Part shown: positions 29,585-40,226 of the stretch, piece after piece
Layout of the letters: each line of letters begins with the position of its first letter
How positions within the stretch are numbered: position 1 is the first letter of the stretch
Source of the DNA: CAVQMC01 sp963713505
GTDB lineage: Bacteria > Bacteroidota > Ignavibacteria > Ignavibacteriales > Ignavibacteriaceae
Reading direction: 5' to 3'
Assembly (NCBI GenBank): GCA_963713505.1
Contig: CAVQMC010000022.1
Coordinates: 186,001 to 250,000, forward strand
DNA length: 64,000 bases
Made by a program: the position numbers and the translations under genes
The notes under the pieces: generated by a model
The model's database searches: none
What the model was told of the DNA's origin: nothing
Seen by the model: the letters and a program-made list of their open reading frames with translations, nothing else

Positions 29585-31897
29585 ATGAAAAAATTTATTC
29601 TTAGCAGGAATTACTTAGAATATTTTTTAGATGCTGTAACGGTTTTCTTAATAATATTAATTATTTTGAATTTTCTTTTGCCCGTTCCTCATCTCAAACC
29701 GTATTCAAAAGTAATTCTTGCTAAAGACGGAACATATGCTTACGGCTTTTCTTTCTGCTGATGATAAATGGAGAATGGAAACAAAGCTGAATGAAGTTTC
29801 TCCTGATTTAATAAAAGCAATTATTGCAAAAGAAGACACCTGGTATTATTATCATTTTGGATTTAATCCTTTCTCAATGGTCCGCGCTTTGTTTTCCAAC
29901 ATAACTTCCGGCAGAACTGTTTCAGGTGCTTCAACAATTACCATGCAGGTTGCAAGATTGTTGGAGCCTGCGGACCGGACTTATCTAAATAAATTTTTGG
30001 AAGTATTAAGAGCCGTTCAATTAGAATTTTATTACAGCAAAAAAGAAATACTTGGAAATGTATTTAAGCATGCTTCCGTTCGGTGGAAATATTGAAGGTG
30101 TGAAATCTGCATCTTATATTTATTTTAATCGCCCGCCGTCAAGGTTAAGTTTGGCCCAGTCTATTCTTTTAGCTGAAATTCCAAATGATCCGAATAAATA
30201 TAGATTGGATAAAAATGTTAAGTATGCATTTAAAGGCAAGAAACTTCAGAATAAAAAGATTTATTGACGATAAAATTTTTCCAATTCAGGATTTAAAAGA
30301 TGCTTTAAATGAACCGCTTATTTCTCACCGTTATGAAATTCAAACCAAAGCACCGCATTTTTGTAATTTTATTAACAGCAAATACAACATTACAACAATA
30401 AAAACTTCCCTCGATCTTAATGTTCAGCAGAAAGCAGAAAACCTTTTAGCAAATTATGTTAGAAGAGTTAGATCACAGGGAGTCTCTAACGGAGCAGTTT
30501 TAATAATTGATAATTCAAATAATTCAGTTGTTGGATACTGCGGCTCGGCAGATTTTTATAACGAACAAACAATGGGACAGGTAAACGGAATTACTGCAGT
30601 CCGTTCACCTGGCTCGACCTTAAAACCTGCATTATATGGTTTAGCGTTTGATAAAGGAATATTAACTCCGAAAATGAGATTGCTGGATATTCCTACTGAC
30701 TTCAGCGGATATTCTCCCGATAATTATGATTTAAAATTTAATGGAGATGTAACGGCGGAATATGCTTTGCTTGCATCATTAAATGTTCCTGCAGTTCGGC
30801 TGCTTCATAAAACTGGATTGAATGAATTTCTTAGCTTGCTGGAAAGAGGCGGAATGGATGAAATCAGGAAACAGAGAAATGATTTAGGACTTTCTGTTAT
30901 TCTTGGAGGATGCGGAGTAACCTTAGAAGAGTTGACAAGATTTTATTCAATTTTTGCAAAAGGCGGAAAACTTTATCCTTTAAATTATTTAGTGACTGAA
31001 AAAGATTCATCTTATAAAAATATTCTTACGAATGCTTCCGCATATTTAATCGGAAAAATATTATCAGATAATAAACGGCCGGATTTCTATAATGGTTTAG
31101 TTGATTTAACAAAGCTTCCGAAAATTGCCTGGAAAACCGGAACTTCATATGGAAAGCGGGATGCTTGGGCAATCGGATTCAGTCCAAAATATACAATCGG
31201 AGTTTGGATGGGAAATTTTGATGGAACAGGTTCGCCGGAATTATCAGGAGCAGAAATGGCAGTTCCGTTATTATTTGATCTTTTTAATGCAGTTGATTAT
31301 AACCCGAAAGAAAAATGGTTTGAAAAACCTAAAAATGTTTTAGTAAGAAATGTTTGTGCGGAAACCGGGATGATCCCGGGAAAATATTGTAAAAATATTA
31401 CTCAAGATTTTTACATAAAAAATATTTCCAATAATAAAGTATGCAATCTTTACAGGGAAATTTATGTAAGCAAAAATGAAAAAATTGAATATTGTGCTGA
31501 ATGTCTTCCTAAAACCGGCTACAAGAAAAAAGCATATCCTTTTTATGATCCTGAATTAAAATTATGGTATGAAAAAAACGGGATAGCATTTATAAAAGTT
31601 CCTCCTCACAATCCAAACTGTCAAAAAAGATTTTCAGAAAACGGTCCTAAGATTATATCGCCTTCTTCTAATTATGAATATTTTGTTGAAGAGAATTCCA
31701 GCCAGGAAATTCTATTGCAGGCAGCTACTGAATCCGGAGTTAAAACACAGTATTGGTATATTAACAATAAGTTTTATAAAAAATCTAAACCCGGGGAAAA
31801 TATTTTTTACCGTCCTTCCAAAGGTGAAATTAAAATTACCTGCATGGATGATAAAGGCAGGGATGCAAATATTAAAATAAACGTGCAGTATTATTGA
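29585..31897 (+). CDS. pbpC: Penicillin-binding protein 1C (three frame changes)
   Basis: A bifunctional class A PBP of about 769 residues, acting on the outer face of the inner membrane. ATG 29585 gives one N-terminal membrane helix (VFLIILIILNFLLPVP). The glycosyltransferase domain shows AIIAKEDTWYYYHFGFNP (catalytic Glu) and GASTITMQVARLL. The transpeptidase has SPGSTLKPALYG (SxxK), ASLNVPAV (SxN) and WKTGTSYGKRDAWA (KTG), and the C-terminal end has the PBP1C-specific domain. Extra bases at about 29731-29735, 30053-30055 and 30253-30257 break the frame; removing each restores DGTMLTAFLS, KKEILEMYLSML and LQNKRFIDDKIF. It is the usual partner of the upstream macroglobulin and is thought to repair peptidoglycan at damage sites. 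Confidence 0.9.
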
Positions 31898-32036
31898 ATT
31901 AAAAATTGTCCTCCAAATCATCATTAAAAAAAATTTAAGCTTATCTTCATAAAAACTTCATAGAAATTTTATTATTTAAGGTAAATTAAAATTAATACCT
32001 AGAAAAATGTAAATAAATGAAGGATTTATACTAAAA

Positions 32037-34055
32037 ATGAAAAAACAAATACTGAATTTTATGGTATGGGGATTGTTTATCTTTACCATTGCAATTCTTA
32101 ATTCATCTCTAACATTTGCGCAATGGTCAAACGACCCAGCTTCAAACTTGCTAATTTCAAATCAATCCGGTGATCAGGCATTACCAAAAATAGCTTCCAC
32201 TTCTGACGGCGGCTGCTATATTTCATGGTTCGATGCAAGGTCCGGCAGTTATGCAGTTTATTTGCAAAGATTAAATTCTCTCGGAGAAAAACAATTTGCA
32301 ACCGACGGACTATTAATCAGTGATAATCCGCAAAACAGTTCTTTAGTTGATTATGATATGAAAGTTGATAACGAAAATAATGCGATCATAACCTTTACTG
32401 ATATTCGCGATGCCGGCAACTTGCATGTATTCGCGTATAAAATTGATACGGCCGGAAATTTCCTTTGGGGGAATAATGGTGTTAGTTTATCAGGTGCCGG
32501 AAGTTACCAGGCTAATCCTGTTGTAGTACAATCAAGCGATGGAAATTATATTTTTGCATGGATTGTCGCTTCTGATACTCAGAAAATCGCTCTGCAAAAA
32601 TTATCACCGACCGGTACTAAAATGTGGGGAACCGATCCAATAATATATGCCAGCGGAACAGATGAAAATTATTCTTATCCTAGAATTGTTGCTTCTGATA
32701 ACGGCGGAGCAATTTTAGTTCATGCCGGTTATACAGGTCCTTTTTTCAGTGCGGTAGTTTATTTGTATACTCAAAAATTTGATACGGATGGAAATACACT
32801 TTGGGGTGCAAATGGTTTGTCGGTACAGAATGTCGGCGGAATTCCGGGATATGAACAGCCTGTTGTTATAAGCGATAATGACAACGGAGCAATTGTTACA
32901 TGGTATGATGACAGAGACAATAATAACTTATTTAGTTCATTTGTACAGCATATTAATTTTGACGGCAGCATGGCATTTCCGGTAAATGGTTCTGAAGGAT
33001 CAACAAATGCAGGTTTTCATCATTTGAATCCGACCGTAGCTTATTTATCATCTTCGGGTGATTTGTACATGACCTGGCTGGAAGAAAACAGTCTGCAAAG
33101 CAGTATAGGAATTTACGGCCAAAAGTTCGATGCTTCAGGAAACCGCCAATGGACAGACAACGGTAAAATGTTTAAAGCAATGGGAAGTGATGCAATCTTT
33201 GGTCCTTATAGCTTGCCTGCTGATACAACTATATATAATTTTTATTTGGAGGGAAATGCCTCCGGTGTGAATGTAAGTATGAGCGCTTTTATGATTAATA
33301 GTAACGGCGATTTTGTCTGGCCCGGAGATTTTGTTACAATGTCAAATTCTACTCCTGATAAATTACATGCAGTTGTTACTGTAAGTTCTGATTTAATTGC
33401 AAAATCTGCCTGGGAAGATACCAGAACAGGTGATGCAGGAATTTATGCTCAGAATATAAATCCTAACGGTGCTTTGGGAAATATTATAACACCTGTAGAA
33501 CTTAATTCATTCTCAGCAAATTCAAATGCTAGTAACGTTAATTTAAAATGGGAAACTGCAACCGAAACTAATAATAAAGGTTTTGAAATTGAAAGAAGTC
33601 TGAATAAAAGTAATAACTGGCAAAATGTTGTTTTCGTTCCTGGAGCCGGAACCAGTACCGAACAGCATTCATATTCATATTCAGATCAAGTTTCTCAAAG
33701 CGGAACTTACACTTATAAATTAGTTCAAATTGATTTTAATGGTTCACGTAAAGAACTTGGACAAGTTGATGTAAATGTAAACGCAGTACCAAATGATTAT
33801 GCATTGAATCAGAATTATCCAAATCCTTTTAATCCTACAACTGTAATTTCTTATCAGCTTCCAAAAGAAAGTCATGTAACTTTAAAAGTATATGATATTA
33901 TTGGAAATGAAGTCCAAACTCTTGTTAAAGGCGATCAGCCGGCCGGAACATATAAAGTAAACTTTAACGGATCAGATTTATCAAGCGGTGTTTACTTCTA
34001 TAGATTGCAGGCAAATAATTTTGTCTCGGTTAAGAAATTCACTTTGATGAAATAA
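32037..34055 (+). CDS. Repeat-containing secreted protein with T9SS sorting domain
   Basis: A 672-residue protein with a signal peptide ending at LTFAQ. Residues of about 30-480 contain repeats of roughly 60-65 residues, each with a core like DTAGNFLWGNNG, DTDGNTLWGANG and DASGNRQWTDNG preceded by a Tyr/Lys strand; a beta-propeller is the best guess. Next comes a fibronectin-like domain (VELNSFSANSNASNVNLKWE ... NKGFEIERS) and a T9SS sorting domain (NQNYPNPFNPTTVISYQLP, SSGVYFYRLQANNFVSVKKF). An efficient terminator follows. The reading frame is intact. It is a surface protein of unknown binding partner, separated from pbpC by 139 bases and so probably its own transcription unit. Confidence 0.85.
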   Translation: MKKQILNFMVWGLFIFTIAILNSSLTFAQWSNDPASNLLISNQSGDQALPKIASTSDGGCYISWFDARSGSYAVYLQRLNSLGEKQFATDGLLISDNPQNSSLVDYDMKVDNENNAIITFTDIRDAGNLHVFAYKIDTAGNFLWGNNGVSLSGAGSYQANPVVVQSSDGNYIFAWIVASDTQKIALQKLSPTGTKMWGTDPIIYASGTDENYSYPRIVASDNGGAILVHAGYTGPFFSAVVYLYTQKFDTDGNTLWGANGLSVQNVGGIPGYEQPVVISDNDNGAIVTWYDDRDNNNLFSSFVQHINFDGSMAFPVNGSEGSTNAGFHHLNPTVAYLSSSGDLYMTWLEENSLQSSIGIYGQKFDASGNRQWTDNGKMFKAMGSDAIFGPYSLPADTTIYNFYLEGNASGVNVSMSAFMINSNGDFVWPGDFVTMSNSTPDKLHAVVTVSSDLIAKSAWEDTRTGDAGIYAQNINPNGALGNIITPVELNSFSANSNASNVNLKWETATETNNKGFEIERSLNKSNNWQNVVFVPGAGTSTEQHSYSYSDQVSQSGTYTYKLVQIDFNGSRKELGQVDVNVNAVPNDYALNQNYPNPFNPTTVISYQLPKESHVTLKVYDIIGNEVQTLVKGDQPAGTYKVNFNGSDLSSGVYFYRLQANNFVSVKKFTLMK

Positions 34056-34081
34056 AATTTAAATTCATATCAAAAAAATTA

Positions 34082-34108
34082 GGCGGATTATAATCGATCC
34101 GCCTTTTT
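34082..34108 (+). terminator. Intrinsic terminator after the T9SS gene at 32037
   Basis: GGCGGAT (34082-34088) pairs with ATCCGCC (34097-34103) and is followed at once by TTTTT. It lies 27 bases past the stop codon. Confidence 0.85.
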
Positions 34109-34291
34109 AATTTTAAATGTGTAATCTGTCAAATTATATAAAATTTTAAGATTCTTTCGATTGTTTATTTTTCAAAAAAATCTTCATAAAATAATCAGAA
34201 ATTAGGGTTTTAAGCTGATTAATCCGCTGTTGATTTCCTTGACTGCCTATCGCCATTTCTCTATATTTGAAGACGAAATTTTGTAATAATT

Positions 34292-35566
34292 TTGAGATAT
34301 TTTGCTGTTTTGAGTCAATTTAATAAAACAATCCTTCCGAACGGAATTAAAATTTTATCCGAAACAATTCCGTATGTAAAATCATTTTCATTAGGATTTT
34401 GGTTCAACGTAGGTTCACGTGATGAAAATTTTAAAAACAATGGAATTACTCATTTCATTGAGCATATGCTTTTTAAAGGAACTCATAAAAGATCTGCCGG
34501 AAGAATTGCAACGGAAATTGAATCATGCGGCGGATATTTAAATGCATTTACATCAAAAGAACATACTTGTTATTACGGAAGAGGTTTGGCAAATCATCTT
34601 GGAAAAACTTTTGATGTACTTTCCGATATGATTCAGAATCCGCGCTTCAAATCAACAGAAATAAAAAAAGAAGCAAGCGTTGTTGTTGATGAACTTTATG
34701 ATATTGAAGATAACCCGGAAGAATTAATATTCGATAAATTTGAAGAAATAATTTTTTCGGGAAACAATTTAAGTCTGCCGATAATCGGAACAGAAAAAAA
34801 TGTAAAGTCTTTTACTCAGCAGGACCTGTTTAATTTTGTTCAAAAAAAATACGGATTTAACAGACTTTTAATTTCAGCTTCCGGTGCTGTTAATCATGAA
34901 GAACTTGTTGAACTAACTAAAAAATTTATTAAAAAAGATCTCGGAAGTTCGAAAGTAAGAAGAAGATATTTCCCTTTGAAAACAATTCCTTCCAAAGTTG
35001 AATTAATTAACAAAGAAATTCAGCAGGTTCATGCAATCATCGGCAGAACAACTTTTGGCTACAAAGATGCAAGAAGAGATCACGTTGCACTTTTGTCTCA
35101 AGTTTTAGGAGAAGGAAGCAGCTCAAGATTGTTTCAGGCTGTAAGAGAAAAGAACGGAATTGCATATCAAATAAATACTTTCTTGAATTCATTTTATGAT
35201 ATTTCATCTTTCGGTGTTTATTTTTCAACTAACGATAAGTTAATGGACAAAGCACTTTCAATTATTTCGAGAGAATTCAAAAAAATAAAAGAAAAGAAAA
35301 TCTCAGATAAGGAGCTTAAAAAAGCTAAAGAAGCAGTTAAAGGAAATATTATTCTTAGTTTGGAAAATACTTCAAACAGAATGATAAGAATGGCTCAATC
35401 TGAATTATATTATAATAGAATAGTTCCGGTTGAAGAAGTTCTAAAAAGAATTGATACAATAACTGCTGAAGATATTCAAAAAACAGCAAACAAAATTTTA
35501 GACGAAAAGAAATTCATTAAGATTATTATAAAATCTAAAGATGCATTATTTAAATCTGCAGCTTAA
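34292..35566 (+). CDS. M16 family zinc metallopeptidase
   Basis: A 424-residue insulinase/processing-peptidase-type protease. The inverted zinc motif HFIEH is at about residues 54-58 (GITHFIEHMLFKGT), and the downstream Glu-rich helix (KKEASVVVDELYDIEDNPEE) supplies the third zinc ligand; the C-terminal R/Y-type half (GEGSSSRLFQAVREKNGIAY) is also typical. It should cut peptides in the cytoplasm or periplasm; no signal peptide is seen. No ATG fits the start: TTG 34292 and TTG 34310 are both possible, and neither has a clear ribosome-binding site. Homologues usually begin near NKTILPNGIKILSE, which favours 34310. The aminotransferase gene begins 17 bases after its stop. Confidence 0.9.
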   Translation: MRYFAVLSQFNKTILPNGIKILSETIPYVKSFSLGFWFNVGSRDENFKNNGITHFIEHMLFKGTHKRSAGRIATEIESCGGYLNAFTSKEHTCYYGRGLANHLGKTFDVLSDMIQNPRFKSTEIKKEASVVVDELYDIEDNPEELIFDKFEEIIFSGNNLSLPIIGTEKNVKSFTQQDLFNFVQKKYGFNRLLISASGAVNHEELVELTKKFIKKDLGSSKVRRRYFPLKTIPSKVELINKEIQQVHAIIGRTTFGYKDARRDHVALLSQVLGEGSSSRLFQAVREKNGIAYQINTFLNSFYDISSFGVYFSTNDKLMDKALSIISREFKKIKEKKISDKELKKAKEAVKGNIILSLENTSNRMIRMAQSELYYNRIVPVEEVLKRIDTITAEDIQKTANKILDEKKFIKIIIKSKDALFKSAA

Positions 35567-35583
35567 GATTTTGGAGTATAAAA

Positions 35584-36808
35584 ATGAAAATAAATAAAAT
35601 TAGTCCGGCAGTAAGAACTCACGATATTAAATACGCAGTTAGAGATATTGTGGTTCTTGCAAATGAAGTTGCTAAAACCGGTAAAGAAATGCTTTACTTA
35701 AATATCGGCGATCCTAACTTGTTTGATTTTCAGCCGCCGAAAAAAATAGTCGATGCAACTTATAACGCAATGATGAAAAATTTCAACGGCTACGCTCCTT
35801 CATCGGGAATAAAATCTGCAATTGAAGCAATTGAAAAAGAAGCCGAAAGAAAAAACATTAAAAATGTTCATGATATTTTTGTAACAACCGGCGCAAGCGA
35901 AGCTATTGATGTTGCTTTAACAGCTTTGGTAAATAACGGCGAAAATGTTTTAACTCCTACACCGGGTTATCCTTTATATACAGCCATTCAAAGTAAACTG
36001 CAGACGATGGAAAATCCTTATTATCTAAATGAAGAAAACGGATGGCAGCCTGATATTGAAGATATCAAAAGTAAAATAAATGATAAGACAAGAGCAATTA
36101 TAATTATAAATCCGAATAACCCAACCGGATCTGTAGCTGATGAAAAAACATTGAGACAATTAATCGATTTAGCAATTGAGCATAACTTAGTAATCTTTGC
36201 CGACGAAATTTATGACAAACTTTTATTTGATGATAAAAAACATATTTCAATTGCATCATTAAATCCAGATGTTCCTGTTATTACATTTGGCGGCTTATCA
36301 AAAAATTATATGGTTCCGGGATTTAGAATCGGGTGGGGAATTGTAAGCGGTGATAAATCAGCTTTAAAAGATTATATTGAAGCAATTAACAAATTACTAC
36401 GTGCCCGTCTTTCTGCAAATCATCCCGAACAATATGCAATTCCGGCAGCATTGGACGGAAAGGATGAACATCTTGTGGAAGTAATGCAAAAACTTACTAG
36501 AAGAAGAAATTTAACTTATGAAATGCTTAATGATATAAACGGTATTTCATGTGTAAAACCGGAAGGCGCTTTTTATGCTTTTCCTCAATTGCATATTACT
36601 CAGCCTGACAGCAAATTTGTTGCAGAATTAATTGCTGAAACAGGTGTAGTAATTGTTCCGGGAAGCGGATTTCGGGCAAGTTACTGGAACAAATCATTTT
36701 AGGGTTGTTTTTCTTCCACAGGAAGAAGTTTTGGAAAAAGCATATAAAAGTATTGCTTCTTTTACAGAAAAATTTATTGACAAATACGAGAATGTTGCTG
36801 CTAAATAA
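35584..36808 (+). CDS. PLP-dependent class I aminotransferase (one frame change)
   Basis: A fold-type I aminotransferase of about 408 residues, in the alanine/aspartate aminotransferase-like group (AlaA/AspC-like). Visible marks: NPNNPTGSV, FADEIYDKLLFD and the PLP-lysine in GGLSKNYMVPGFRIGWG (Lys240). It starts at ATG 35584 behind TTGGAG. One extra C at about 36671-36673 shifts the frame near the end; removing it gives GSGFGQVTGTNHFRVVFLP and continues to a stop at 36808. Without the correction the protein ends at 36702 and loses about 35 residues including the Arg that binds the substrate carboxylate (FRVVFLP). The exact amino donor is not known. It sits just upstream of nuoG but without an obvious functional link. 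Confidence 0.88.
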
Positions 36809-36873
36809 TTAGTTTCATTCTTTATATATTTAAAGTTTAATTTAGAAAGAAATTTCATTTTTAGGGAAATAGA

Positions 36874-38559
36874 ATGCCGAAAATAACTATCGATGGATCA
36901 GAATTTGAATTTCAGCAAGGACAAACTATTATTCAGGCTGCTAAGGATAATGGAATAGAAATTCCACATTTTTGCTGGCACCCGAAATTATCTGTATCAG
37001 GAAATTGCCGGATCTGTTTGGTTGAAGTTGAAAAAATGCCGAAACTTGTTATCGCCTGTTCAACTTTAGCTGCCGACGGAATGGTTGTAAATACTAAATC
37101 GGAAAAAACAATTCAGGCAAGAAATGCTGTAATGGAATTTTTATTAATCAATCATCCTCTTGATTGCCCGATTTGCGATGAAGCAGGTGAATGCAAACTT
37201 CAGGATTATGCTTATAAATACAGTGTCGGCGAAAGCCGTTTTACTGAAGAAAAAATGCATAAAGATAAAAGAACTCCTCTCGGTCCTTATGTTATGTTTG
37301 ATGCTGAAAGATGTATTTCCTGTTCAAGGTGCATTCGTTTCTGTGATGAAATTGCTAAAGATCCTGAATTGACATTTATCAAAAGAGGAGACAGAGTTAC
37401 AATTGTAACTTATCCCGGTGAAGAAATGGACAATCCTTATTCATTAAATACAACTGATATTTGTCCGGTTGGTGCTTTAACAAGTCGTGATTTCAGATTC
37501 AGAGCAAGAGTTTGGGATATGTCTTCAACAAAATCTATTTGTCAAGGATGTTCACGCGGATGCAATTCTGAAATTTGGGTTAGGAATAATGAAGTATTAA
37601 GAATTACTCCAAGACAAAATGAAAGTGTTAACAGTTACTGGATGTGCGACCACGGAAGAATAAATACTTATAAAAATATTAATGCAGAAGACAGAGTTGA
37701 CGGTCCTTTTATAAGAAGAGAAGGAAATCTTGTTAAAGTTGAATGGGACGAAGCGGTTTCAAAAGCAGCTTCGGAATTGAAATCATTTTCTAAAGATGAA
37801 ATTGCTTTTATCGGTTCACCTTTTGCAACTTGTGAAGATAATTATGTATTTGGAAAATTTGCAAGAAATTTATTTAACTCTAAAAACATCGATTTTGTAA
37901 AACATGTAAATCCTGAATTCGGTGATGATATTTTAAGAAAAAATGATGTTGCTCCCAATTCATTCGGCGCAGAAACTGTTGGAATAAAACCTGCTTCCGG
38001 CGGAATGGGATACGAAGGAATCATCAAAGGAATAAATGAGAAGAAAATAAAAGCTCTTTATATTATTGAAGAAGATTTAATCGAATTCGATTCAAACCTT
38101 GAAAATGTTTTATCTAAATTAGATTTATTAATTGTTCATTCAGCTAATTTTAACAAAACTACTAATTTAGCTGATATTGTCTTCCCGGCTGCAACTTATG
38201 CTGAGAAAAACGGAACTTATGTAAACTTTGACGGAAGAGTTCAAAGATTAAGAAGCGCAGTTGCAACAATTGAAATGGACAGAGCAATTGACGGAATGGC
38301 TATGAGCCGTTTGGATAGATTCGGAACGAAATATGATCGCTGGGCAAAAGGGAATAAACGCGATGCTAAATCAACTTGGAAAATTATTACGGTTTTAGCT
38401 AATGCAATGGGACAGAAATTTAAATACAAAATGGCTGAAGAAGTATTTGATGAAATTTCCAAATCAATAGATGCTTTTAAAGGATTAGATTATGATGTTA
38501 TTGGAGAACTTGGTGCAGAATTGAAAGTTAAACTTGTCGGTAAATCTGTAACTGTTTAA
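36874..38559 (+). CDS. nuoG: NADH-quinone oxidoreductase subunit G, short form
   Basis: A 561-residue complex I subunit. The N-terminal 2Fe-2S ferredoxin domain has Cys34, Cys45, Cys48 and Cys62 (PHFCWHPKLS, GNCRICLVEV, IACSTL). The NuoG His-Cys box reads HPLDCPICDEAGECKLQDY, followed by ERCISCSRCIRFCDE and the Fe-S site CQGCSRGCNSEIWV. The molybdopterin-like domain is present but short; E. coli NuoG has about 900 residues, so this is a trimmed form as in several Bacteroidota-related groups. It passes electrons through the peripheral arm. Start ATG 36874 follows TTAGGGAAA. nuoH follows after 18 bases. Confidence 0.93.
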   Translation: MPKITIDGSEFEFQQGQTIIQAAKDNGIEIPHFCWHPKLSVSGNCRICLVEVEKMPKLVIACSTLAADGMVVNTKSEKTIQARNAVMEFLLINHPLDCPICDEAGECKLQDYAYKYSVGESRFTEEKMHKDKRTPLGPYVMFDAERCISCSRCIRFCDEIAKDPELTFIKRGDRVTIVTYPGEEMDNPYSLNTTDICPVGALTSRDFRFRARVWDMSSTKSICQGCSRGCNSEIWVRNNEVLRITPRQNESVNSYWMCDHGRINTYKNINAEDRVDGPFIRREGNLVKVEWDEAVSKAASELKSFSKDEIAFIGSPFATCEDNYVFGKFARNLFNSKNIDFVKHVNPEFGDDILRKNDVAPNSFGAETVGIKPASGGMGYEGIIKGINEKKIKALYIIEEDLIEFDSNLENVLSKLDLLIVHSANFNKTTNLADIVFPAATYAEKNGTYVNFDGRVQRLRSAVATIEMDRAIDGMAMSRLDRFGTKYDRWAKGNKRDAKSTWKIITVLANAMGQKFKYKMAEEVFDEISKSIDAFKGLDYDVIGELGAELKVKLVGKSVTV

Positions 38560-38577
38560 TCGGAGAAAATTTTAACA

Positions 38578-39626
38578 ATGAGTATTCTAGAATTAATAAT
38601 TTTTACACTTATTAAAATTGTAATAATACTTTCCGTTATGCTTTTAACGGTTTCGTATTTAGTCTATTTCGAAAGAAGAATAAGTGCATGGGCTCAAAAT
38701 CGTTTAGGACCAAATAGAGTTGGCTGGGAAGGTGTTCTTCAGCCGTTTGCAGATGTTTTCAAATTATTATTAAAAGAAGATATCGTTCCCGAAAACGCTA
38801 CTAAACCTGTTCATACTCTTGCTCCGATAATTGCATTATTTGTCGCTTTTACAACTTATGCTGTAATTCCCATCGGACCTTCCGTTCATGTTTTCGGTTA
38901 TACTGTTCCGCTTGTTGTTGCGGATGTTAATATGGGAATTTTATATGTTCTTGCTTTAACTTCTTTGGGAGTTTATGCAATAACTTTAGCCGGCTGGTCT
39001 TCCGGAAGTAAATATTCTCTTCTCGGCGGAATTAGATCTTCCGCACAAATGATTTCTTATGAAATTTCAATGGGATTTTCAATCGGCGGAGTATTACTTA
39101 TTAGCCGGTTCATTAAGACCTCTGGATATTGTAGGTTCTCAAGGCGCATGGCTGTGGAATGCGATGGATTCAGCCAATCGGATTTATAACTTTTGTTGTT
39201 TCGGCTTTTGCAGAAACAAACAGACTTCCTTTCGATTTACCTGAAGCGGAACCTGAACTTGTGGGCGGATTTCATACGGAATACAGTTCAATGAAATTTG
39301 CAGGATTTTTCCTTGCTGAATATGCAAATATGATTATTGCTTCTGCTATGATTGTGACTTTATATTTAGGAGGATATAATGTACCTTTTGTTAACATTGC
39401 TTCTTTAGCTTTACCTGAATGGCTTGCTGTTATTATTCAAATTGCTGCTTTTATGGTTAAAATGGGAGCAATTATGTTCTTCTTCATCTGGGTCCGTTGG
39501 AGTATTCCAAGATTCAGATATGATCAATTAATGAATTTAGGCTGGAAAGTAATGTTCCCGCTTTCATTATTAAATATTATCTGGGTTGCAGTTTTGATAA
39601 TGATTTTCAAGATTATAATTAACTAA
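38578..39626 (+). CDS. nuoH: NADH-quinone oxidoreductase subunit H (two frame changes)
   Basis: A membrane subunit of complex I forming part of the quinone site. The N-terminal signature YFERRISAWAQNRLGPNRVG and the quinone-loop motif AETNRLPFDLPEAEPELVGG are both clear; about eight hydrophobic helices are expected over some 348 residues. Extra bases at about 39098-39106 and 39160-39165 break the frame; removing them gives LLAGSLRPLDIVGSQGAWLW and NAWIQPIGFITF, exactly the family pattern. A real loss is unlikely because nuoG and nuoI on both sides are intact. It starts at ATG 38578 behind CGGAGAAA. Confidence 0.92.
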
Positions 39627-39694
39627 ACAAATTAGATTTATCTATTTAGAAATTTATAGATAGAAAAAGAAAACCGGAATATTTTGGAGTTTTA

Positions 39695-40189
39695 ATGGCT
39701 GTTAAAAAACGCGAAAAAGATCTTACTTTTTGGGAAAAAATTTACATTCCTGAAATTATTAAAGGCTTATCGTTAACTTTGAGAACGATGTTCAAACCAA
39801 AATATACGATGAAATATCCTGAAGAAAAATTTATTCCGTCTGCTTCTTATAGAGGAAGACCGGTTTTGGTTCAGGAAGATAACGGACAGGAAAGATGTGT
39901 TGCATGCGGATTGTGTTCCAGGGTTTGTCCGGCTTTAGCTATTGAAGTTCAGGCAAATGAAACAGAAAGAGAAAAAGAACGATATCCTGAAAAATTTGAA
40001 ATCAACATGTTAAGATGCATTTTCTGTGGTTTTTGTGAAGAAGTTTGTCCGGAAGAAGCAATTATAATGAGTAAAGACTATGAATTGGCATTCACTAATA
40101 GAGAGGATGCAATATATGGTAAAGATAAATTATTAGTGCCTGTCAATCAATTGAGTGACAGAATTGAATTTTTAAGGAGCTATAAATAG
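39695..40189 (+). CDS. nuoI: NADH-quinone oxidoreductase subunit I
   Basis: A 164-residue subunit carrying two 4Fe-4S clusters (N6a, N6b): CVACGLCSRVCPALAIEV and CIFCGFCEEVCPEEAI both keep the CxxCxxCxxxCP pattern. It connects the peripheral electron path to the quinone site. It starts at ATG 39695 behind TTTTGGAG, 68 bases after nuoH. Unusually, nuoJ does not follow; the next gene codes for a T9SS protein, so the complex I genes here form only a G-H-I segment. Confidence 0.95.
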   Translation: MAVKKREKDLTFWEKIYIPEIIKGLSLTLRTMFKPKYTMKYPEEKFIPSASYRGRPVLVQEDNGQERCVACGLCSRVCPALAIEVQANETEREKERYPEKFEINMLRCIFCGFCEEVCPEEAIIMSKDYELAFTNREDAIYGKDKLLVPVNQLSDRIEFLRSYK

Positions 40190-40226
40190 TTGAAGTATAG
40201 TTTTTTTCTTCATAAATTCTTATTCA

